NCBI GenBank assembly: GCA_016859345.1
Contig: CM029126.1
Location: 5,650,501-5,714,500, forward strand
Reading direction: 5' to 3'
DNA from: Istiophorus platypterus
Lineage: Eukaryota; Chordata; Actinopteri; Istiophoriformes; Istiophoridae
DNA length: 64,000 nucleotides
Part shown: positions 24,544-35,800 of the stretch, piece by piece
Numbering within the stretch: position 1 is the first letter of the stretch
Layout of the letters: the number at the start of each line of letters is the position of its first letter
Translations under genes and position numbers: made by a program
The notes under the pieces: model-generated
The model's input: only the letters and a program-made list of their open reading frames with translations
What the model was told of the DNA's origin: nothing
The model's database searches: none

Positions 24544-26607
24544 CATGCGATAGGTAGGCCTTAACATGACAGAATTGACAGACTGCAAGAATGTTAGGAG
24601 TCGCCGCAGGGGGAGACCGTTAAATGCCTGACTTTGCAGAGAACGCTCTAGAAATACTCTGCTGGCTGAGAAAGGCCTTTTGTACTGAGGTCGGTTCCTC
24701 CCCTGCGTGCCTGCATGGCTTTTAATAATGATGGAGAAACTGAGGGAGGCAGGGAGAGTGTCAGGCGAGGGAACGATAGAGAGGTGTAAGAAGAGTAAAC
24801 TTGTGACTCATCGGGTGCAGTGGAAAAGGGTTCACTGAGTCAGATGCAGGAACATTGGCTGGTAGATGAGCCATGGGACACGTGGGAATAGATGACTTTA
24901 GGTAGGTTTAAAGGGAAAAAAAAGGTCATTCAAAACTGGATTAGGCAGTTTCTTCAAGGTATTATAATTACAGGACACTTTTACAATTGTGCTCAGCAAT
25001 TTTACCACATAGAACAATGTCCTTATTCATGCTTACTAAATGTATTCCATATTACATATTGGGTGCCATATTTTAATTAGTATGATGGTATGTTAAAAGG
25101 CAGCACCATATATTCTTCTGGTCATCAAGACTAATACCAGTGATTAATAATCGTGCTCACAATTACAGGTAAAATTCGCATACTGCCGCTGAGAGTCGCT
25201 TAAAGTGTTGCTGTCCTAAATTGAGACATTTAATTTGCTTTTTTTTGAGTTTCATTGATCAGCAAGGTTTATCATTTACCAGATGTCTGAGTTGTCTGAC
25301 ACACAAAATTTACAGTATACTCAGTCAGCAAAGTGCTGTAGAAGTGCAGATACCACAGAACAAGGCTTGGGACTGTGCAGATGAGATTCAGAGCACTGCT
25401 GAAGATGTGTAGGGACACTCAGAATATCTTTCCCGTTAAAATAAAGGCTTTTAGCTTGGCTCCCAGTAGTACATCTTTCGAAGCAGGGCTACTTTGATTC
25501 ATTCCTTTTGTCTGGCATTGATTGCCATCTACATCCTTTGTGTCAACAGACCATTGATACTGACTTTTTTTTTTCCCTTTCAGCCTTGATAATGTTTCTG
25601 TATTGATTCTGGTGCCAAAGTGATGCAGGTCCTTTGGATCTACCATTGAAATTTGAAGAGTAAAATTGCCAAATTGATTTAAAAGGGGCCTCTTGATAAG
25701 CATTATGTTTCCTCGTATTACTCAGTTCAAACAAACCTTACCTTAAAATATATATGCTATTTCGGCCAATTTGCTATCATTCAACGTTTAAAGTATGTAG
25801 TGTATCTTTACTTTTATCTAAATGAAAATGGGAAAAAAAAAAAATCTCGATTTCGAGCACAGAAACAGTCAAACACTGTTATTTGATATCAATATGGTCA
25901 TATGCTTATCTACTATTATTATTTATTTATTCATTTAAAAATATATTTTTTTTTTATTATTTATTATCTTTCTATCTTGCTGTCTCTTATACACAGTTTC
26001 AGTTTTATTTGGCTTCTACACACACCCTCCCTGATAAGTTGCTCTATCAGGAAAACTCTTGTCTGTTTACATGTGCAGCAGGTCATATCTGAAGGCGGGG
26101 ATTGAAGCGTTCACTCGTCTCAAGTCTGGATTCTGAAATAATCATGAGTCATGACTTAAGTGATGTTTTCTGACAGCTTTTCTGAATTCTGTACTGCTAC
26201 TTAAAAAGCGCTCACAGAGACAAGATGAAGAGTGAAACCACACAACGGAGTTGCTCACGTGCCATGTTTTCATTTGACTTTGATTAGGTTTCAATGCAAA
26301 TAGGAGGAAACACTTTTGTGCACAACTTTGTGTCTCAAAGCTATTGACATGGGTGGGGCAATTGCCTTCCAAGGTGTCAAGTTCAGAAGTAACACAACAG
26401 GATTGCCTGTGGAAAAGGGGTTAAACAGGGTCATTGTACCAGTTCGCTTCTCATGCAATGTTGTAAACATTCGAGCTCCAACATTCATGTCATGCCTTGT
26501 CCTATTTATCCTGTATTAGCGTTTGCTGATCTTTCTGGAGAATGTTTAACTTCTGGTGAGTTTCTACCCATGGGTTTAATCTTTTTCTATCTGTGTTGTC
26601 TTTTCAG

Positions 26608-26779
26608 GTGTGGCTGGTAAAGTAGCTCAAGGTAGAGGATTGCCCCCCCCCACCTCTTCCCTTGCTTTCCTGTCGGGGAGGGCAGGGCAGATTCCATCTT
26701 TGTTTTATTTATTTATTTATTTTATTTTTATTTTTTTTCTGCCCGGAAGCAACCCGCCAACTTGTGAATTCATGATCAC
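26608..26779 (+). other. otud7b: otud7b 5' UTR part of exon 2
   Basis: The acceptor TTGTCTTTTCAG, preceded by a good pyrimidine tract, ends at 26607. The leader contains C-rich and TTTATTTATTTATT-rich blocks. A three-codon uORF (ATG ATC ACA TGA, 26772-26783) overlaps the main ATG by four bases. Confidence 0.75.
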
Positions 26780-26864
26780 ATGACCGTGGATATGGACGCA
26801 GTCCTGTCCGACTTTGTCCGTTCCACTGGAGCTGAACCGGGATTGGCCAGAGATCTGCTGGAGG
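26780..26864 (+). CDS. otud7b: otud7b coding exon 2 (start codon, UBA)
   Basis: ATG at 26780; donor GTGAGC at 26865. It encodes MTVDMDAVLSDFVRSTGAEP and GLARDLLE. The first ATG has C at -3 (weak). Met5 at 26792 has G at -3 and +4 (strong). Phase 1 end. Confidence 0.95.
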
Positions 26865-29800
26865 GTGAGCTGCAGAGTATTTATTATGCTGCTGCTGTCA
26901 GTAAGAAAACTGGAAATTTTTTTTCATAATTGTCCTCGTCACTGCTATCCTTGTGGTGGTACATTAATGGATATAATTGACACATTGTGTAGTGCCCATG
27001 CTACATAATAAATGCTCACAACAATGCAAACTTGTAGAGATAAATGTCAAGTCAGGCTTGATTTTTTTTTTTTTCTTTAATGGGATTTCTTTATCAAATC
27101 CCATTAAAGGAGCAAACTTGTCAGATTCAAATCAGTTAGACTTTGATCCACTCTAATTCGATCCTGTAATTCATTTTTCGTTAGTTCCTGCTCTTTTGCG
27201 GTTAAGCTAAGAAAAATGTGTGTGTGTTTGAGGGGGGGTTGTCGGTTGTGTGAAGCTGACAGCTGGCGATGTTGAGAGCATTGGCCAATTTGACCGCCAG
27301 TCTCAGTCAGAGCTTCTGGCCTGTTACTGTTAATTAGGCTATCATACAATAACAGAAGGGAGGTATACAGTAGCTGGAGTCAACAGGACTCCTGTTGCCT
27401 AGCAGCAACACAAGTTGGTAGATAAGAATATGGGTTAAAAATGTAATTCAATGCAGTGAACAGCAGCAAGCCAGGGAGCCGAGACGTGCTTGAAATTCTG
27501 ATACTCACCGGAGCAAAGGAACATTGCCAATGTCCTTCTACATAAGATAAGACGGTCTATATTTGCATCAACTCGTGGTAAATATTTAAATTCATTAGGG
27601 ATGTGTCATTTGCTCGACATGGAAACAAGATTCAGGTTCCCACACTGGACCTGTTGGCTCAAGACAGATGTCGTTCCTACCCCCTCCCTCGCTCTGTCTC
27701 TGTAGGGAAGAACTGGGATTTCACGGCTGCACTGAGTGACTTTGAGCAGCTTCGACAGGTGCATGCTGGGAACCTGACGTATCCCTTCACCGAGGAGAGG
27801 ACGTATCTGCCTCCCGAAAAGGAGATGGCCAGGGTAGGGCGGCCCATACTACACCGACAAGATGAGGTGGTGCAAGGTGAGGTGCCTGGCGAATGAGATG
27901 TTTTTATCTTAAATTACACAGTTTGCCTCGTAGATACAGACCAGTTTAAGCTGGGCTCAGTAAGTGATGTTAAATGAGGACAGACATTAATTGAAGGCTA
28001 ACAACTGTAACACGGCCTCTTTTCTTATCTAAATTTTCTCTTGGATGTCTCGCAATTTTCCTAGTTAGCCAGAATTAACAACTTTTCTCCTCATCCCCTG
28101 TCATGGTCTTGGAGCAGCCACAGAGAAGCGCCTGTCCAGGGGCATTTCCCATGCCAGTTCAACCATTGTGTCCCTGGCCCGCTCTCACGTCTCAAGCACT
28201 GGTGGCAGCAGCAGCGAGCCGCTCCTGGAAACGCCACTGTGCACTTTCCAATTACCGGACCTCACCGTGTACCAGGACGACTTCCGTGGCTTCATCGAAA
28301 GGGATCTTATCGAGCAGTCGATGATGGTGGCCTTGGAGCACGCCGGTGAGTAAAACCATATCCCAGCCCGCACAGAGATTCTAGGCTTCACGCCCATCCC
28401 ACACCTTCTCTGTATTTGTAGCCACAGAGCTGCCTCATTGAAGATTTACAGCAGCTTTTGAAAATACCGTCTACAACCAAGCATTGCCAACTAAACCCTA
28501 CCTGTTGGTGCCAGCACAGTATATTGCCACAATAAATAAACTGTAGACATTGTAATCCTCTAACAGACTTCTCATACATTCTACCCTAGAGTGTTGGTTG
28601 CAGATAGCATCACATCACCGGAGAGTGTCAGTGATGTAGACCTTAGCACATAACAGATAATCCCCTTTATACACATGCAATTGAGAGTTTGACATCAGTC
28701 GTGCAGTTATACACAGTCAATGCAGAAATTTACAGTTATGCATAGATTAATTAGAGTAATTTGGATTTCAGTATTTCCCAAAGGATTTTGTTCCATGGAT
28801 GACCTCTTTGTATGTCACAGTATGTTAAGCACAGGTGTAGATAATTAAAAGAACAATTGTCTGTTTCACTGCACTGTCACACTGTCATGGCTTACTGGGA
28901 CATTTGAATAGAGCTGAGCCATGGCTAATGTTATTCGTAACACTTGTGCTTTACTTACTGTGACGAGTGAGAATGTCTGCTGTGATAAATACCTGCGCTC
29001 ATCAACCCATGGTAAAGTCACCACTGCCAGTTACATACACTCAGTGGCCACTTTATTAGGTTCACCTGTACAATCCTATACAACTATTGTGCTGTAGGGT
29101 CTACTTTTAGGATGCCTACAAAGTTCCGTCTTTTGACACTGTCTTAAAGTGTTAATTCAGTCGTATACTCAAACACTGAGGTCATAACTGCTTATGGTGT
29201 TGTAATGGATTGCAGTATATTAACAGGTGTGTCTAATGTTTTGCCCTCCTCATGTGTGTAAACATTGAGGACAAATACCTCTCCATATAATGTAGTCCAC
29301 CACAATTCCACCATTAACCAAGACCTTGGTAATTGACATTTAATTGAATTAACATATTTTCTGCAAAACAACAACAGTCAACAAAAACTGAACATTATAA
29401 ACCTCATAAAGGTAGAATTTATGGCAGAGCTGCTGTGTTGAAATACAACACGCATGCCTAATAAAGTGGCCACTGAGTGACTGAGTGAGAATACCCTGCA
29501 TTTTTAACATTTATAGGTTTTGCACATTCATTTTGTAATCAAATAGTTTTAGTCCAAAACAAGATGAGAGCCATTTAGGGAAAAAATGTCATGACTGCTG
29601 GTATAAAAGCGCAACTTGTGGAACACAAAGAAACCTGAAATCCTATTTTCCAACATGGAAATCTAGTGTTAATACAATATGATTATCCATTTGGAAAGTT
29701 CTACAGGAATTGTTTTGGTTTAAATACCATGCCATATTTTTAATGCAAACAGGTGGGCTAAGTTTTTCCTATTTGCCCGCAGGACGACTGAATTGGTGGA

Positions 29801-32800
29801 CAAAGGTAGTCCCAAACTGTCAGAGTCTGCTGCCTCTGGCAACAAGCGGAGATGGAAATTGCCTGTTACACGCAGCCTCGCTTGGTGAGTATCACAGGCC
29901 TCTCAAACAAGACCACGGTGGCACTCAGGTCGACACTGTATTAGCATTTATTAAGAGAGTTTCATTGTTAGTGTAAGCGCTAAATGTGTTTTACGGTGAC
30001 GCAGTGCACATTTACAGCCGTTGTGGCCCACTTAGGAGCCCTAGTCCAGAAAATTAATAATGCTCCAACTAATGTGCAGGCATTGTTCCAGAACTTGGAG
30101 TGCATCTCATGAATAGCGGATGTGAAAGTAATATTCATCTACTTAACCTGTTCTCTTTAAAAACATATTTAAAGCCAAAAAAAAGCAACGAAATTAGCTT
30201 TTCATCTAAAGGTTTATAGTTCATTTAGTTATTTTGGTCTTTCATGAGATAAATACAAGAGAATATCTGTCTTTTTAAACATGTCAGCCCCACTAAAACA
30301 AAAACACCCTGAAAAAACCCAGCTGCTCCTTATCATTTTCAAGTGCCGTTGTACAGAAGTTTGTGATATGTGTTAAATGTATTCATTTTTTTCCTAACCC
30401 AGGTATGTGGGGCTTTCATGACCGTGACTTGATGCTACGCAAGTCTCTGTACGCGCTGATGGATCACGGGTTGGAGAGGGAGGCACTGAAGCGCAGGTGG
30501 AGGTGGCAGCAGACACAGCAGAACAAAGAGGTCCGTTATATAGGCTGCACATTTCTCGATGTCGTCTTTGTAAGTCTCTGATGACTGCGTGAGGGCATTG
30601 TTGGTCCATAGCAAAGAGAATCTTGTGAGCTTTTGATCAAAATGCCTCTGGTTTCGATGCCTTTGACCACATGGAAGAAAAAAATATATGGGGAGTGAAT
30701 AAGTGAAGGCCTTTGTATGCATCCTATGCCGGATAGTACGCAGCAGCCAGCAGATGCTTGTATGCCTGCAGTAAAACATTCCAAATGTCACAATGCACAC
30801 AGCTCAATATTTTTGATTCATTACCTCTGGAATCACACAATTCCAGCTCCTTTTAGAAATACAGAAACAACTGGAGAAAACACCAGAGACAACAGGACAA
30901 CACTGGAACATTGTAAACATTGCTCAGTGTTTATTAATTTCCAGTAAATATACATTGTATTATAATCAAAGCCTGGACTTCTGGGCAAATACTTGGTTAT
31001 TTGGTGCCTCAGTCTTTTGCAGTCAGTTACTTCATCCCTATAGTAATTCTCTTGCAGTAATGCTTTATTTGCAAGCATACGAAGAAATGAATAATTAATA
31101 ATTCAGTACAAGCGACTCTCAGGCTTATTACCCATGGCTGCGTCATTAAATATAAACATGAAGCTGTGCAAGCAGTGGCCACTTTATCAGGTTCACCTGT
31201 GCAATCTCTCCACACAACAGCTCTGCCATAAATTCTACTTCTACAATGTTCAGTTGGTGTTGACATGGTTGGAAATATGTAAATTCAGTCATATGTTTAT
31301 AACTTAAGTCTTAGTTTAAGGTGGTGCTGTTGTGGACTACATTATGAGGAGAGTTGTTTCCATTATTTTAACCTCACTACTTGCGTACACAAGGAGGCCA
31401 GAATACTAGAAACACCTCTGAACATAATGTGGTCTATTAAAACACCACTAACTAACTATGTAAGGTATTTATTGTAGCTAACACGTCTACAACATCTCTG
31501 TTTCTCTCTATTACAGAAAAAATAAATACATACATACATACATACATACATACATGCATGCATGCATGCATGCATGCATGCATGCATGCATGCATAAAGA
31601 ACTGAATATTATGGCCATTATAAAAGTTTAATTGGATTGCATTAGATTGTATGGGCGCGTCTCATAAAGTGGCCACTGAGAGTGTATATCAGTATTGCAA
31701 CTGTTGTAAAAACAAAAACTTTTAATGTTTACCCTGCAGATTCAGCAAAATTTAAATATTAAATCCACATCCGTATAGTTGCCTTTTTTTAGGTCAACAC
31801 TTGACTAATTATAGTAGGGTAACGTTAGTTCAGTGTCGGCCTTATTTTCTAAATTTTCATTGGGTTTTTATTGTGTTTAACAGTTGATTGTCACTTTGTG
31901 CAGCCTTAACAACATGCTGACGACCATATGAAATACAAACAGTCCTTTTAAGATAGTTTTATCTTTACCCTACTGTTTACCCATATTTTCTGTAAGCACT
32001 GGTATCTCCACCTACTGTTGACACTCGTTTAAACCCCTCAAGAGGAGCGTGGCCGAGTTTTGTATGCACTGTACTTCACTTTCTAACATTATGTCAAGAC
32101 AGAAATAAGATTGTTAGAGGAATACAATGGCTTTTCTCCCCATGAAGGCGAGCGTAACAGCATGCTGAGTATGTTTCCTAGTGGTTGCACACAGTGTTCA
32201 GCCACCCACAGAGGGTGACTGCCTAATGCTCACCCATTCTCCAGCAGCTACCTCGGAGGTGTCCTAAAGCAATTCACTTAAACCGAAATTGTTCTAGTGG
32301 AGCGGCTCCATGGGCATCAGCAGATGACTGTGGCTGCCCTGGGAAGCTTTCTTGTGTGAATACACTGTAGGTGAATAGGGACATTGATTCTGGGGGGGGG
32401 GGTTATTTTAATGAGCAGTTTTCTTCTGTCCATATATGGAGGTTCAAAATTGATATTGATGCAGGTTCTGTTGCTACTGTGTGAGCAACACAGGGGGTTG
32501 TAGAAGCTCTAGTTAAATCTCCTTCCTCAATTGTCACTATGTGACCTTGTGGGGAAGATGCCATAACGTCACTGCATGCTTTTGTGACATTTGACACTCC
32601 CTTTCTAAATGGCAAGTGTGTGTGTTTGTGTGTCTCCTTCCCTTCTCTTCAGTCTGGTCTGGTGTACACGGAGGAGGAGTGGCAGAAAGAGTGGAATGAA
32701 CTGCTGAAGCTTGCCTCCAGTGAGCCGAGAATACACTACAGCACCAACGGCACCAACGGGTGAGGCCCGGCCCGGACAATGCCGGGACTGTTAACCCACC

Positions 32801-35800
32801 CTGCATACTTTGTCACACTCATGTTTTTATTCATGAACAAACGACTGTGATCGCAATCAGAACTGAGTGGCTGGCCCTTGTTTTAGTCCATCTGCTATTT
32901 ATTGTTACAAGTATGAATAATTCAGCAGGTTAAATATACAGGCAAAGTTTTAAAATCCAAGATTTCTTTACATTTTGTCAATGTGTAAAACAAGATGCAG
33001 GTTATCTCTCACAATTTTGAACACCAAAAAATCTAAAAATTGTACATTTTTAAAAAATGTTTAGTCATAAGAAAATCCATTTAAAAAGACAAAATAAATA
33101 ATACAATTTACAGTCAACTTGAAACTTTTGATTTATTTCTGGTTTTGCAACAGTGTAAACAGTTGTATCTCGATTAACCAGAAGCTATGTTGTTGTTGTT
33201 GTTGTTGTCTTCAGGGCGGAGTCCTCAGATGAGCCAGTTTATGAGAGTCTAGAGGAGTTCCACGTCTTTGTCCTGGCACACGTCCTCAGGAGGCCCATAG
33301 TGGTGGTGGCTGACACCATGCTGAGGGACTCTGGAGGAGAGGGTAAATATGCCCATAGCCTTGTGTTGCTAATGCATCTTGTACTGTATTTCATCAGATG
33401 TTCCATAATCTCATCATATAATTTGCCTTCCGTGTATCCCAGATGGATTAGGTTTGCTCTTTACAGAATTTATTCACTGTACTTCTCAGAAAATTGAGAC
33501 AGTCACGAGGAAGTATTTGAAAGAAACATTTTTTACTGAGTGGTCAGTGATTGCCGACTTGCTTGAGCCGTCCCCATGGAGTGCACGCCGCCTTTCTTGC
33601 ATCTGAGGCAACTTAAAAAGCATGAACTCCTGCCAAACACTGTCTGACCCATTTTCCTCACAAAAACCCACATACCGCACTCCTGCGAGGAAACTAAAGC
33701 AACTGCCTTAATAGATTGATTATTGTGATGGCTTTTAATTCGCTTTGCACCGTTGAGACTCTTTAGCTATGATTTACAGATGTCAGAGGTAACATCAGTG
33801 TTATTAAGGAATTAATGCGACACCAAAAATTGGCTGAAAATCAAAAGCGGACTCAAAATTACCCCCCCCTCCAAAAAGAAAAAATTAAATATTGTTTCGA
33901 GTCACTGATAGAGGTTAGAGCTGATTTTTTTTATTCTTGGCTCCAATCCTCCCTCTGGGATCTTATCAGCGTGGAAACAGTGCTGAGGTCATGCTTTTCA
34001 GGCTTTTAATGTCCTTGTTACTCTTCCCTCAGCCTTTGCTCCCATCCCGTTCGGAGGCATATACCTGCCGCTGGAGGTGCCGGCTGCCAAGTGCCATCGC
34101 TCACCCCTGGTCCTGGCGTACGACCAGGCGCACTTCTCCGCCCTGGTCTCCATGGAGCAGAAGGACAGCTCCAAAGAGCAAGGTAATGCCTTGCATCATT
34201 CGTCTATATTATCATGCCATTTTACCCCCACCCCTGCGCCATTGGCAGCGCCCCAGCAAGCAGCTGACATTTTAAAGCCATAAGTCACAGTACATCAGTC
34301 ATGCGTGCTACATTTTTACATAAATTCTTCCTTAGATTTGCTGAAAAAAAAAAAAACTTAAATAATTTACAAGGTATAGTGCCAGAGTTTTTTACTGAGC
34401 TCTACGAGCCACTACCTCCCTTGACCACTTGGTGCATTTGCTTGATGGTTCAGTCTTTTTTAATATTGACCTCAGAGCATTATGGTGTCTAATGGCCATT
34501 GGGCTTTTGAGTATATCCAATGATCACTGTAGCTCAACCCCAAGTGAACAGGCAAGCAAATGACCACCTTTCAAAGTTAAAGTTAATGTTGAATTTAAGT
34601 GGAATTTGGATAAATGTTAAAAGATGGGCATTTATTAAGGAATTTTATTAAGTAAGAGTGAATTGGATTATAAATTTAGTACAACTACAATAACATGATA
34701 TACTGTATTTTGGTCTTAATGCTGTTTTGTTATGTTTTTCACAATTAAGAGAGTGAATTTTTTTTACAAACACAGAACACGTGTGCTCACACCGAAGGTT
34801 GTGCACAAATTTACAAGTCCCGTTCTTGAAATCCAAGACACTGCGCAGACCTTGAATTGTTTACCGGTCTAAAAATATCAGACTGGACCATTCGTCAAAC
34901 AATATTGGTCAGACCCAGCAGGCTAAATGTTGAAATAGCAAAGTGAAAGAATTAATTTCCCCTCTGTCTGTAGACAATCCAGAGTGCTGGATTAAAAGGA
35001 TTTATCTTTTTTCTAAGAGTATCCACCCCCCACCCCCCGTCTCTACCAACAGTTGTGATCCCTCTCACTGACTCGGAGCACAAAATGCTGCCTCTGCACT
35101 TTGCTGTGGACCCCGGGAAAGACTGGGAGTGGGGCAAGGATGACACAGACAACGTGATGCTAGCAAGGTGAGATCTCTTTAGAAAATAAATAAATAAATA
35201 AATAAAGATAAAGGAATATAATGCATTTACTTTCACGGTCACGTACAGTTATTTTTGTCAGGTAAAAAGTTTTTTTCTTTTTTGTTTTTTTGTTTTTGTT
35301 TTTTTTTATTACACAAACTGGTTCGTCCAAAGTGCCAGCGCAGGGTCACAAAGAAGGCAGATAAAAACGAGAGCAAAACTTGCAGGTGTACACTCTCATG
35401 GACAGCAGAGTGTCAGTGCGTGGGGATTGACCCCTGACTCCAGATTAGCGACACTCACTGCCAGTGACAATAAGATTAGCTCTAAATACCCTCTATGAAT
35501 GGTGCAGTGGAGGGAGTGCCAAAATAGCAGCTCGGTAAAAATAATCTTCCACCTTATTTACGTCAGCTGATGACACCGAGGATGTCTTATTTAGATGAAA
35601 TGGTGGAGAGAGATGATATTACATGAGTGACCGTTAACATTGTTTAGAAAAGGTCATTGAGTTAGCAGGTTATTGCAGGACAAAAATGCATAACAGCAAG
35701 AGGCTTTTAGTGCGTTTGCCAAATACTGAACCATTCAGAGCCCAATTACCAAGTTGCTGTAAAGCAGCACAATGGAAGCCTAACGTTCGGTTTTTATTAT

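Larger units (their letters stand above)
4626..26607 (+). other. otud7b: otud7b intron 1 (about 22 kb)
   Basis: A long AT-rich first intron. Its contents are listed separately: a hAT BED-finger fragment, ATTAATCGATT-type repeat copies, the three copies of a dispersed repeat, and microsatellites. The stretches 4740-7090, 7350-12460, 14750-16830, 17660-20720 (apart from a possible repeat fragment at 18780-19010), 21290-24110 and 24220-26560 show only short homopolymer runs and chance ORFs; I recognise no gene in them. First introns of this size often hold enhancers, which cannot be judged by eye. Confidence 0.7.
30531..32652 (+). other. otud7b intron 6
   Basis: Contains the second inverted-repeat element (31170-31682) with an ATAC/ATGC microsatellite inside it, and a G10 run near 32392-32402. 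The rest holds only chance ORFs. Confidence 0.85.

Noticed and set aside
31527..31594. CRISPR-like array
   Set aside because: It is a simple tetranucleotide microsatellite without spacers, in a vertebrate intron.
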